From NCBI GenBank assembly GCA_020635565.1, contig JACJZN010000009.1, forward strand, positions 124,001 through 188,000: 64,000 bases of DNA, read 5' to 3'. The DNA comes from Flavobacteriales bacterium (GTDB lineage: Bacteria > Bacteroidota > Bacteroidia > Flavobacteriales_D > Parvicellaceae). The notes under the pieces are model-generated. The model worked only from the letters and a program-made list of their open reading frames with translations. It did not search any database and was not told where the DNA came from. This document shows, one piece after another, positions 46,099 through 54,706 of the stretch; position 1 is the stretch's first letter, and each line of letters starts with the position of its first letter. The position numbers were made by a program, and so were the translations under genes.

Positions 46099-46920
46099 AT
46101 GACTAGAGAACAATTAATTGAAGAAATAAAAGCGACCAAGTCTTTCTTATGTGTTGGACTGGACTCAGATCTTGAAAAAATACCAAATCATTTGAAAGGT
46201 AAGGAGGATTCGATTTTTGAATTTAATAAGGCAATTATAGATGCCACTAGTCGATATTGCGTGGCATACAAGCCGAATATCGCTTTTTATGAATCGATGG
46301 GTGCAGCAGGATGGGATATCTTGGAAAGGACAGTGAACTATATTCCAAAAAATAAATTGATCATTGCCGATGCGAAGCGGGGAGATATTGGGAATACCTC
46401 TAAAATGTATGCTAGAACATTTTTTGAAACTTACAATTTTGACGCAATAACCGTTGCTCCATATATGGGAGAGGATTCTATTACGCCCTATTTTGGGTTC
46501 GATGATAAGTGGGTAATACTATTAGCTGCTACAAGTAATTCAGGAGGGTTAGATTTTCAGTACAAACAACTAACAAATGGAAGAATGTTGTTTGAAGAAG
46601 TATTGGAAAAGTCGAAGGAGTGGGGCAATGATGACAACTTAATGTATGTAGTAGGAGCAACAAGAGCTGACATCTTACAAAAAGTGAGAGCGATCGTTCC
46701 GAATAGTTTTCTTTTAGTTCCGGGAGTTGGAGCACAGGGAGGAAGTTTGAGTGATGTAGTTAAAAATGGTATGAACAAAGATTGTGGGTTGTTGGTAAAT
46801 TCATCTCGTGGTATCATCTATGCGGATTCTTCCGAAAAATTTGCCGAAATTGCAGAAGTAAAAGCAAAGGAATTGCAAGAAGAAATGCAGCAATTTCTGG
46901 AAGCTTATGACGTGATTTAA
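46099..46920 (+). CDS. pyrF: Orotidine 5'-phosphate decarboxylase
   Basis: A 273-residue OMP decarboxylase of the longer type 2 subfamily, the last step of UMP synthesis. FLCVGLDSDLEKIP is the first barrel strand with its substrate Asp, KLIIADAKRGDIGNT contains the catalytic D-K-x-x-D array (DAKRGD), and FLLVPGVGAQGG is the phosphate-binding loop. Nine bases after prfA and one base before the DUF2851 gene. Confidence 0.95.
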   Translation: MTREQLIEEIKATKSFLCVGLDSDLEKIPNHLKGKEDSIFEFNKAIIDATSRYCVAYKPNIAFYESMGAAGWDILERTVNYIPKNKLIIADAKRGDIGNTSKMYARTFFETYNFDAITVAPYMGEDSITPYFGFDDKWVILLAATSNSGGLDFQYKQLTNGRMLFEEVLEKSKEWGNDDNLMYVVGATRADILQKVRAIVPNSFLLVPGVGAQGGSLSDVVKNGMNKDCGLLVNSSRGIIYADSSEKFAEIAEVKAKELQEEMQQFLEAYDVI

Positions 46921-46921
46921 A

Positions 46922-48193
46922 ATGACAGAAGACTACCTCCACTACATCTGGAAATTTCAAAAATTCGATCATAGGAATCTTAAGACCATTCATGCGGAAA
47001 TCGTAGAGGTCAAAAAACCAGGCACTCATAATCATGACTCAGGTCCTGATTTTAATGAAGCCAATATTTATGTAGACGGAACGGAATGGTTTGGTTCCGT
47101 GGAGATCCATATTCAAACATCGGATTGGGCTAAACATAAACATCAGGATGATCGGAACTACAATAATGTGATCTTGCATGTTGTTTATGAACATGATCAG
47201 GAAATTTATAATCAAAATGGGGAAACGATTCCTACCATTGCATTAAAGGAAATAATCGATCACAATGCTTACTTTTCTTATGAAAGATTCTTGCAAAAAG
47301 GAGGGGATAGACCATGTTACAATAAAGTTAAAAATCTTCCGAAACTAAGAATAGTCAGTACTTTGGATGAAATGCTAGTCAATAGAATGATGAGAAAATC
47401 TCAGTTCATTCAGGACATGCTATTACGGACCAATCAGGATTGGGAACAAGTGTTTCACCAACTATTATTCAAGTATTTGGGAATGAAAGTAAATGATATT
47501 CCGATGCTGGATCTGGCTCAGCGGACTTCCTACGTGCTTTTGCAAAAAAATGCAGATGATCTATTCCGATTGGAAGCTATGCTTTTTGGACAAGCAGGAA
47601 TGTTGAATGAGGTTATTTTAGATGAGTATCATCAAAAACTTCGAAGTGAATATCTGTTTCAGAAACAGAAGCATCAATTTCAATCGATGACGGGAGCTGA
47701 ATGGAAATTCTCCCGTATGAGACCTCCAAATTTCCCAACTCTGAGAATTGCTCAGATAGCTGCAATCTATTCCAGCTATCAAAATTTATTTCAACTGATT
47801 CGGGATAAGGCGCCCGTTCGACATTTACAATTGGTTTTTAGCGCTGAACCATCAGAATATTGGACCACACATTATTCGTTCAATTCTGAAAGTAGAGGTC
47901 ATAAAGGAAATCTAGGAAAAGTTGCTCTTCAAAATATTATAATTAACGTCATTGCACCTTTCGCATTTTATTATGGGCGTTCTATTGGTGACGAGTCTTT
48001 TGAAGATTACGCCTTCTTACTTCTTGAATCGATACCTGGAGAAGACAATAAAATAACCAGGAAATACGAAGATTTTCAAATAGGTGTAATAAGTGCCAAA
48101 GATTCTCAATCGTTAATTCAATTGCACGACCAACTGTGCGAAAAGAAACGATGTTTGAATTGTAAAATAGGCGTATCTTTATTGCAATCATGA
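46922..48193 (+). CDS. DUF2851 family protein
   Basis: A 423-residue cytoplasmic protein of the Bacteroidota-restricted DUF2851 family. The start MTEDYLHYIWKFQKFD and segments HNHDSGPDFNEANIYVDGTEWFGSVEIHIQTSDWAKHKHQDD and NVILHVVYEHD are its hallmarks: the spaced Asp/Glu/His residues resemble a PD-(D/E)xK nuclease-type core (GPDF...VEIH). The C-terminal end carries a cysteine pattern (LCEKKRCLNCKIG) that might bind a metal. No function is established. It is adjacent to pyrF (one base) and overlaps the potassium-channel gene by four bases. Confidence 0.88.
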   Translation: MTEDYLHYIWKFQKFDHRNLKTIHAEIVEVKKPGTHNHDSGPDFNEANIYVDGTEWFGSVEIHIQTSDWAKHKHQDDRNYNNVILHVVYEHDQEIYNQNGETIPTIALKEIIDHNAYFSYERFLQKGGDRPCYNKVKNLPKLRIVSTLDEMLVNRMMRKSQFIQDMLLRTNQDWEQVFHQLLFKYLGMKVNDIPMLDLAQRTSYVLLQKNADDLFRLEAMLFGQAGMLNEVILDEYHQKLRSEYLFQKQKHQFQSMTGAEWKFSRMRPPNFPTLRIAQIAAIYSSYQNLFQLIRDKAPVRHLQLVFSAEPSEYWTTHYSFNSESRGHKGNLGKVALQNIIINVIAPFAFYYGRSIGDESFEDYAFLLLESIPGEDNKITRKYEDFQIGVISAKDSQSLIQLHDQLCEKKRCLNCKIGVSLLQS

Positions 48194-49236
48194 ATAGAGG
48201 AAGTAATACCATGCTATTTAATTTTAGACTTTTCTCTAAAGTCTATTATGCATTACTATTACTAGCATTGAACATTGTAGGAGGTGCGGTTGGATTTGTA
48301 ATCATTGAGGGTTTTGGGTGGATAGACGCTTTCTATCAAACTATAATCACTATTTCAACAGTAGGTTTTGGAGAAGTCCATGAGTTTACACCCACTGGTA
48401 AGTTATTTGTCTCTTTTTTGATAATAACAAGTTTTGGTACCTTCGCATATGCAGTTACGTCTATCACTAGTTATATCGTATCCGGAGACTATCGTCAATA
48501 TTTCAAAGATTATAAAATTATGAAGGAAATTGAAGAATTACAGGATCATGTTATTGTTTGTGGTTACGGTAGAGTAGGGCGACAAGCGGTTTCTACGTTA
48601 CAGGCTCACAAACGTAAATTCGTAGTGATTGAGTCAAAAGAATCTATTATAGAATCATTTAGGGAGAAACCGGAATTTCCTTATATACAAGAAAATGCGA
48701 CATCTGATGATACCCTAATGACCGCTGGAATAATTAACGCAAGCGCTATAATAACAACACTTCCATCTGATTCTGAAAATTTATTTGTAGTACTTACCGC
48801 TAGAGAACTGAATAAAGGATTGACCATAATATCCAGAGCCTCTGCATTTACGAGTATTCGTAAATTGAAGATCGCTGGGGCAAATAATGTAATTATGCCT
48901 GATAGCTTGGGTGGATCACATATGGCTCAGCTGGTTACTAATCCAGATGTGCTTGAGTTTATAGATCAGATTAGTATTCAAGGTCAAAATGAGATCAACC
49001 TCGAAGAAATAGATTTTAAAGAATTGCCAGAGGATTGTAAGTATAAATCGTTGGCAGACCTGTTGGAGCAATTTCCTTTTTGTAATATCATTGGATTCAA
49101 AAATACACAGGGAGAATATATAATAAACCCGAATCCTTCAACCGAGATCGTTCCTGGATCGAAGTTATTCGTGTTGGGTAATCCAACTCAAATTAGTAAT
49201 CTAAATAAGCAACTTAGAATCTCTAAAAAACCATGA
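48190..49236 (+). CDS. Potassium channel with TrkA-N (RCK) domain
   Basis: A 348-residue two-helix channel: helices at about residues 18-40 and 72-97 surround a pore loop with the K+ selectivity filter TVGFG (57-61). A cytosolic RCK domain follows with the NAD-binding GYGRVG (125-130) and a TrkA-C-like C-terminus (about 265-345). Architecture equals MthK/GsuK-type gated channels. The translation may begin at the internal ATG (MLFNFRLFSK, residue 8). Overlaps of four bases with both neighbours (ATGA) indicate translational coupling. Confidence 0.9.
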   Translation: MNRGSNTMLFNFRLFSKVYYALLLLALNIVGGAVGFVIIEGFGWIDAFYQTIITISTVGFGEVHEFTPTGKLFVSFLIITSFGTFAYAVTSITSYIVSGDYRQYFKDYKIMKEIEELQDHVIVCGYGRVGRQAVSTLQAHKRKFVVIESKESIIESFREKPEFPYIQENATSDDTLMTAGIINASAIITTLPSDSENLFVVLTARELNKGLTIISRASAFTSIRKLKIAGANNVIMPDSLGGSHMAQLVTNPDVLEFIDQISIQGQNEINLEEIDFKELPEDCKYKSLADLLEQFPFCNIIGFKNTQGEYIINPNPSTEIVPGSKLFVLGNPTQISNLNKQLRISKKP

Positions 49237-50147
49237 GAGTACTGATAACAGGAAGTAATGGTCTACTTGGACAAAAGTTGATCAAATTATTGTGGGATAG
49301 AAAAGATGTAGAATTCCTTGCAACTTCTGGAGGAGAGAATCGTGTATTTCAATACAAATTCAACTATCGGTCATTGGACATTACAGATGAAAAAGCTGTT
49401 TCAAATATTGTGAATGGCTTCCAGCCGGATGTAGTAATTAATACTGCTGCAATGACTAATGTTGATGCCTGTGAAGAGGATCGAGTTAACTGCTGGAAGA
49501 TTAATGTTGATGCAGTTCAATATTTGCTGAACGCCTGTGAGAAAATAGGTGCTAAACTGATCCATTTATCTACTGATTTTGTTTTTGATGGAGAAGATGG
49601 ACCCTATTCTGAGGAGGACCAACCACATCCATTGAGTTATTATGGTGAATCCAAATTCGCATCTGAGCAGCTTTTGATCAACTCAAAATATACGAATTGG
49701 GCAATAGCCAGAACCATTATCGTTTATGGTACAGGTGAAAATATGAGTAGAAGTAATATTGTGCTATGGGCAAAAGGAGCGCTTGAGGAGGGAAAAGAAT
49801 TGACAATAGTAGATGATCAATTTAGAAGCCCGACCTGGGCGGATGATTTAGCAATGGGCTGCTGGTTGATTGCTGAAAAGGATGCCTCTGGGATCTTTCA
49901 TTTGTCTGGGAAAGATTTTATGAGTATACTCGAGTTGGTGAGACGAGTCGCAGTTTTTTATAACTTAGATGCCTCTAAGGTTACCCCAATAAAGTCTGAT
50001 ACGTTGAATCAGGCTGCAAAAAGACCTCCAGTTACTGGATTTGTGCTGGATAAAGCGATCCGGGAACTAGAGTACAGTCCACTTTCTTTTGAAGAGGGAT
50101 TGGCACAGCTAAAAGAAGAATTAACTAAAAGAGAACACAGTATATGA
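49233..50147 (+). CDS. rfbD: dTDP-4-dehydrorhamnose reductase family protein
   Basis: A 304-residue extended short-chain reductase. The start VLITGSNGLLGQKLIKLL is the NAD(P)-binding loop, with NTAAMTNVDACEED, LSTDFVFDGEDGPYSEED and the active-site YYGESK (Tyr-x3-Lys). It reduces dTDP-4-keto-rhamnose to dTDP-rhamnose in canonical form; homologues of this type also serve other sugars, so the symbol is tentative. It lies far from rfbC (62634) and in a housekeeping operon. Overlap of four bases on both sides. Confidence 0.82.
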   Translation: MRVLITGSNGLLGQKLIKLLWDRKDVEFLATSGGENRVFQYKFNYRSLDITDEKAVSNIVNGFQPDVVINTAAMTNVDACEEDRVNCWKINVDAVQYLLNACEKIGAKLIHLSTDFVFDGEDGPYSEEDQPHPLSYYGESKFASEQLLINSKYTNWAIARTIIVYGTGENMSRSNIVLWAKGALEEGKELTIVDDQFRSPTWADDLAMGCWLIAEKDASGIFHLSGKDFMSILELVRRVAVFYNLDASKVTPIKSDTLNQAAKRPPVTGFVLDKAIRELEYSPLSFEEGLAQLKEELTKREHSI

Positions 50148-51826
50148 AATTATTTCAGAAGATATTTTTATTTTTCTCATTATTGGTAATTACACCAACG
50201 TTGGCATTTGCTGAAGATTCATTAGTGCCCGAAAAGAACAGCATTGATAAGGTGGGTGATGCGATTAATGAATCGTTTAAGCCAATTTCTGATGCGATAA
50301 CAAGTGTTGTATTTTACACTGTGCCTATTGGCGAAAAGAGTGTGCCTATCGTTTTAATTGTTCTACTCGCAGGAGCCGTTTTCTTCACACTTTACTTCAA
50401 ATTTCCAAATATAAGATTAGTTCGTACTGCTGTAAGAGTGGTAAAAGGTGATTATGAAGGAATGGATGAACACACAACAGATTCCAAAGAGTCAGATGAT
50501 AATATTTCTGTGATGGATGGTGATGTACTCGATACGATTAAAGTAGAGCATCAGGCTGGTTCTGATGGTGAGGTAACTCCATTTCAGGCACTTACTGCTG
50601 CTTTGTCGGCAACGGTAGGTCTCGGAAATATTGCTGGAGTAGCAATTGCCATTGCCGTAGGTGGACCAGGAGCGACCTTCTGGATGATCGTAGCAGGAAT
50701 AATTGGTATGGCCTCGAAATTCGTAGAATGTACACTTGGGGTTAAATACAGGGATATTGATGAAGATGGAACGGTACATGGAGGTCCTATGTATTACTTA
50801 TCAAAAGGGCTTAAGGAGAAAGGGATGGCTGGATTTGGTAAATTCCTGGCTTTCTTTTTTGCTATTATGGCTGTAGGAGGTTCGTTTGGAGGAGGTAATA
50901 TGTTCCAGTCGAATCAAGCAGCAGCCCAGTTTATGAAAATGGCTGACATTGAGGGTAGTGGTGCTAAAGTGATCTTTGGGATCATAGTTGCCATTCTTGT
51001 TGGGATCGTTATTATTGGCGGGATAAAAAAGATCGGTAGAGTTACTGAAAAAGTAGTTCCATTTATGGCGGTAATCTATGTGGGAGCTGCATTGATCATT
51101 TTAGGAATGAATGTGTCTTTAATTCCAGAGGCATTTGGATTGATTTTCAAAGGAGCTTTTACTCCCGAAGCTGGTTTGGGTGGAGTACTCGGAGTAATGA
51201 TAGTAGGTTTTCAGAGGGCTGCATTTAGTAATGAAGCTGGAGTTGGTTCCGCTGCAATTGCCCATTCAGCTGTTAAAACGAAATACCCTGCAAGTGAAGG
51301 AGTAGTTGGTTTATTGGAACCATTTATTGATACGGTTGTAATATGTACAATGAGTGCGCTTGTTATCGTAATTGTTAATCTAAAAAATGGACTATTCAAT
51401 TATGGTAATTTAGATGAAAGCAGCAACGTTATCTTAAATGGAACAAATGAGCATTTAGGAGGAGTAGATCTTACCTCACTTGCTTTTGAAACAGCTATTC
51501 CAAATTTCTCATATGTATTAACTGTGGCAGTTGTTCTTTTTGCGTTCTCTACAATGCTTTCTTGGTCTTACTATGGATTGCAGGCATGGAAGTTCTTATT
51601 TGGTAAGGGTAAGACAACTGATCTTCTGTACAAAACCTTATTCGTTTTGTTTGTGATTGTTGGTGCTAGCATTCAACTCGATTCGGTTATTGCTTTCTCG
51701 GATGCAATGATCTTCGCAATGGTCTTTCCAAATATACTCGGCTTGTTGATTTTGTCACCAAAGGTCAGAGACGAGGTTAAGAAATTCACTGAGGCAATAA
51801 AACTCTTTAAGGCAAAAAAGGAATAA
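50144..51826 (+). CDS. Alanine/glycine:cation symporter (AGCS family)
   Basis: A 560-residue inner-membrane transporter coupling alanine or glycine uptake to Na+. The N-terminus has a cleavable-looking hydrophobic segment (FFSLLVITPTLAFAED), then a long loop and eleven or so helices. Signatures: TPFQALTAALSATVGLGNIAGVAIAI with GGPGATFWM, and the AGCS block GVMIVGFQRAAFSNEAGVGSAAIAHSA. These are strictly family-typical. Eight bases precede the HhH gene. The 30-residue polar insertion near residue 110-145 is not typical of the shorter DagA members. Confidence 0.93.
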   Translation: MKLFQKIFLFFSLLVITPTLAFAEDSLVPEKNSIDKVGDAINESFKPISDAITSVVFYTVPIGEKSVPIVLIVLLAGAVFFTLYFKFPNIRLVRTAVRVVKGDYEGMDEHTTDSKESDDNISVMDGDVLDTIKVEHQAGSDGEVTPFQALTAALSATVGLGNIAGVAIAIAVGGPGATFWMIVAGIIGMASKFVECTLGVKYRDIDEDGTVHGGPMYYLSKGLKEKGMAGFGKFLAFFFAIMAVGGSFGGGNMFQSNQAAAQFMKMADIEGSGAKVIFGIIVAILVGIVIIGGIKKIGRVTEKVVPFMAVIYVGAALIILGMNVSLIPEAFGLIFKGAFTPEAGLGGVLGVMIVGFQRAAFSNEAGVGSAAIAHSAVKTKYPASEGVVGLLEPFIDTVVICTMSALVIVIVNLKNGLFNYGNLDESSNVILNGTNEHLGGVDLTSLAFETAIPNFSYVLTVAVVLFAFSTMLSWSYYGLQAWKFLFGKGKTTDLLYKTLFVLFVIVGASIQLDSVIAFSDAMIFAMVFPNILGLLILSPKVRDEVKKFTEAIKLFKAKKE

Positions 51827-51833
51827 GTAACGC

Positions 51834-52967
51834 ATGCTATCCCCGCTCCAAAATTATTTTCATTATTCTCGAGGTGAGAGGAGGGGAACCATTGCATTGT
51901 TGATCCTTATTACACTACTTCTATTGTTTTATTTTGTAAGTGATTTTTTTGGAAATGATGTTTCTTCTTCACCAGATGAAACCGAGTTTAAGGAGAAGAT
52001 CGCGTTGTTCGAGGCTTCAAAAAAAGAAGGGGAATTAGCTGATTCCCTAATACTTTTCTCATTTGATCCTAATCTGATTGGCGTTGAGGAATGGGTTCAT
52101 TTGGGTTTTACGCAAAAGCAGGCTCAATCGATCGAGAATTACAAAGCATCTGGAGCTGAATTTAGGGTGAAAAAAGATCTTCTGAAACTGTTTATGGTGG
52201 ATGAGTATAAGTACGCTCAATTGGAACCATACATCGATCTACCTGATGAATATTCGAATACTACCTTATCCAGTTATTATTCTGATATTGAAAATGATAA
52301 AGTCATTTATGCTGTCTTATTAGCGGAAAGTGAATCTCCAATCTACTCTGGTTTTGAGGAATTCGATAATGTTCATTATTCCAAGAAAGGTGGTATATAT
52401 CAATATTGTTTACTTCCTTACTCTAGTAATTCTGAAGCAGAAAAAATGTTGAGCACATTACTCATTGAAAATGGCAAGGTGATCCAGCTCAAATCTACAA
52501 AAGGATTTTATCCAATTGTGCAAAAAAAGAAGGAGCACACTTCTGCGAATCATACTGATAAAATACCGTTGCGTATAGATTTGAATAATGCCGATACAAC
52601 AGAGTTAAAGCAACTGAAGGGGATAGGATCAGCATTCGCAAAGAGGATAGTGAAGTACAGAAATTCTCTAGGCGGTTTTGTGGATCTCCAACAACTGGAG
52701 GAAGTCTACGGCATGAGTGCGGAGATGATTCAAAACGTCCAAGCAGACCTATATATTGGTAGTGCAGAAATCGTAAAAATTGATGTGAATACAGCAACAG
52801 TGGACGATCTAAAGTCACATCCATACATTGACTGGAAAGTAGCAAACTCAATAGTTCAAATTCGAAATAATTATGGTAAATTCGCAGGCGTTGAAGGAAT
52901 TACCAAATCGGTTTTGATCGATGAAGAGTTATTCCAAAAAATAAAACCTTACTTAGAAGCAAAATGA
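51834..52967 (+). CDS. ComEA-like helix-hairpin-helix protein
   Basis: A 377-residue protein with an N-terminal membrane anchor (TIALLILITLLLLFYFVSDFF) preceded by a conserved YFHYSRGERRG segment. It contains three helix-hairpin-helix repeats: FTQKQAQSIENYKASGAEFR (about 87-125), KQLKGIGSAFAKRIVKYRNSLGGF (about 260-295) and DDLKSHPYIDWKVANSIVQIRNNYGKF (about 322-355). ComEA-type HhH proteins bind incoming DNA in competence, and a comEC gene is present at 3271, but many Bacteroidota homologues of this size lack a proven role. ATGA overlap with apt. Confidence 0.85.
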   Translation: MLSPLQNYFHYSRGERRGTIALLILITLLLLFYFVSDFFGNDVSSSPDETEFKEKIALFEASKKEGELADSLILFSFDPNLIGVEEWVHLGFTQKQAQSIENYKASGAEFRVKKDLLKLFMVDEYKYAQLEPYIDLPDEYSNTTLSSYYSDIENDKVIYAVLLAESESPIYSGFEEFDNVHYSKKGGIYQYCLLPYSSNSEAEKMLSTLLIENGKVIQLKSTKGFYPIVQKKKEHTSANHTDKIPLRIDLNNADTTELKQLKGIGSAFAKRIVKYRNSLGGFVDLQQLEEVYGMSAEMIQNVQADLYIGSAEIVKIDVNTATVDDLKSHPYIDWKVANSIVQIRNNYGKFAGVEGITKSVLIDEELFQKIKPYLEAK

Positions 52968-53491
52968 GCTTACAAGAAAGAATAGACCAAACCATAAGAA
53001 ACGTTCCGGATTTTCCTAAGCCGGGAATTCAATTCAAAGATATTTCACCCATTCTTGAAAATCCAAAATTGTCTGAAGAAATTGTCGAGGAATTTGCTAA
53101 CTATTGGAAAGGAAAAATTGACGCTATTGCAGGAGTAGAAAGCCGAGGTTTTCTGTTTGGTTTTCCATTGGCGATGAAACTAGGGATTCCATTTATTCTG
53201 ATTAGAAAAAAGGGGAAACTTCCCTACAAAACGATTAGTCATAAATACGATCTGGAATATGGAAGTGCAGAAATAGAAATGCACATCGATTCGGTTAAAC
53301 CCGGAATGAGAGTGTTAGTTCATGACGATCTATTAGCAACTGGAGGAACAGCGGGAGCAGCTGCGGAATTGATCAGAATGGAAAATGGAGAGATTTCAGG
53401 ATTCTCTTTTTTAGTGGAGTTGGAATTTCTAAATGGGACAGAGAAACTGTTATCTTATTCGAAGAATATACATAGTATCATTTCATATTAA
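52964..53491 (+). CDS. apt: Adenine phosphoribosyltransferase
   Basis: A 175-residue purine-salvage enzyme making AMP from adenine and PRPP. Landmarks: IRNVPDFPKPGIQFKDISP at the N-terminus, IAGVESRGFLFG, the flexible loop with YDLEYGSAEIEMH and the PRPP-binding loop RVLVHDDLLATGGTAGAA. Length and motif order are standard. It overlaps the HhH gene by four bases. Confidence 0.96.
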   Translation: MSLQERIDQTIRNVPDFPKPGIQFKDISPILENPKLSEEIVEEFANYWKGKIDAIAGVESRGFLFGFPLAMKLGIPFILIRKKGKLPYKTISHKYDLEYGSAEIEMHIDSVKPGMRVLVHDDLLATGGTAGAAAELIRMENGEISGFSFLVELEFLNGTEKLLSYSKNIHSIISY

Positions 53492-53499
53492 TTATATAA

Positions 53500-53511
53500 A
53501 CACACACACAC
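53500..53511 (+). repeat. (AC)6 dinucleotide run before an ATG
   Basis: Six AC repeats end one base before the acyl-CoA dehydrogenase ATG. The run lies where the 5' leader contacts the ribosome. Length variation could alter expression; no evidence beyond the sequence. Confidence 0.6.
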
Positions 53512-53512
53512 G

Positions 53513-54652
53513 ATGAATTTTGATTTAACAGAGAATGAATTAATGATTCAGCAAATGACAAGAGATTTTGCTGAAAAAGAGATTCGACCACATTTTATGA
53601 AGTGGGATGAAACACAGGAATTTCCAAGAGAAGTTTTTCAAAAAGCAGGAGAACTTGGACTTATGGGCGTTTTAGTACCTGAAGAGTATGGTGGTTCTGG
53701 AATGGGTTACAATGAGTATATCATGGTGATTAGAGAAATTGCAAAGGTTTGTGGTTCTATTGGACTGTCTGTTGCTGCTCACAATTCACTTTGCACGAAT
53801 CATATCTTGAAATTCGGAAATGAAGAGCAGAAGAGAAAGTGGTTACCTAAATTAGCCACTGCTGAGTGGATTGGTGCATGGGGATTAACAGAGCCCAATA
53901 CAGGTTCCGATGCAGGTAGAATGAAGTGCGTTGCCAAGCAAGATGGAGATTATTGGGTGCTTAATGGAGCGAAAAACTTTATTACACATGGTAAGACGGG
54001 AGATATTATCGTAGTTATTGCGAGAACTGGAGAGCCTTTGGACTCACATGGAATGACGGCCTTTGTAGTAGAAAGAGGAACGCCAGGTTTCGAAGGAGGA
54101 AAGAAGGAGGATAAATTGGGAATGAGAGCTTCTGAAACTGCAGAGGTGATCTTTACGGATTGTAGAGTTCATAAGGATAACATTCTAGGTCAAGTTGGTG
54201 ATGGGTTTATTCAGGCTATGAAAATTTTGGACGGAGGTAGAATTTCTATCGGTTCTTTAGGCTTGGGAATTGCTGAAGGTGCTTTAGAAGCATCTATAAA
54301 GTATGCTAAAGAAAGAGAGCAATTTGGGAAACCAATTGCGTCCTTCCAGGGAATTTCATTCAAGTTGGCTGATATGGCTACAGAAGTTGAAGCGGCTAAA
54401 CTATTGTTGTATCAAGCTGCAGACAAATTGATGAAAGGTGAAAAGGTAAATAAACTATCGGCTATTGCGAAATACTACGCTTCTGAAGTAGGTGTAAGAG
54501 TTTCTACTGAAGCTGTACAGATTTATGGAGGATATGGTTACATCAAAGAATTTCCGGTAGAAAAATTCTATAGAGATAGTAAACTTTGTACTATTGGTGA
54601 AGGGACTTCCGAGATCCAGAAATTGGTGATCTCAAGAGAGTTGTTGAAGTAG
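53513..54652 (+). CDS. Acyl-CoA dehydrogenase (short-chain type)
   Basis: A 379-residue FAD enzyme oxidising acyl-CoA to trans-2-enoyl-CoA, butyryl-CoA-dehydrogenase-like. Motifs: WGLTEPNTGSDAG (FAD contact), GGRISIGSLGLGIAEGALE, REQFGKPIASFQGI, IYGGYGYIKEFPVEKFYRDSK and the C-terminal GEGTSEIQ with catalytic Glu at 363. Residue pattern and length match the bcd/ACADS group. It is 21 bases after apt, with an (AC)6 run in the gap, so it may be partly coupled to the purM operon or separately expressed. Confidence 0.94.
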   Translation: MNFDLTENELMIQQMTRDFAEKEIRPHFMKWDETQEFPREVFQKAGELGLMGVLVPEEYGGSGMGYNEYIMVIREIAKVCGSIGLSVAAHNSLCTNHILKFGNEEQKRKWLPKLATAEWIGAWGLTEPNTGSDAGRMKCVAKQDGDYWVLNGAKNFITHGKTGDIIVVIARTGEPLDSHGMTAFVVERGTPGFEGGKKEDKLGMRASETAEVIFTDCRVHKDNILGQVGDGFIQAMKILDGGRISIGSLGLGIAEGALEASIKYAKEREQFGKPIASFQGISFKLADMATEVEAAKLLLYQAADKLMKGEKVNKLSAIAKYYASEVGVRVSTEAVQIYGGYGYIKEFPVEKFYRDSKLCTIGEGTSEIQKLVISRELLK

Positions 54653-54672
54653 TCAATATTATTCTTTAAATT

Positions 54673-54706
54673 AATCCAGACCTCGGAAGAGTGTCTGGAT
54701 TTTTTA
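54673..54706 (+). terminator. Intrinsic terminator after acyl-CoA dehydrogenase
   Basis: Perfect 9-pair stem AATCCAGAC/GTCTGGATT, 11-base loop, then T-rich tail. It lies between convergent genes; the T-run supports only the plus-strand direction well. Confidence 0.88.
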
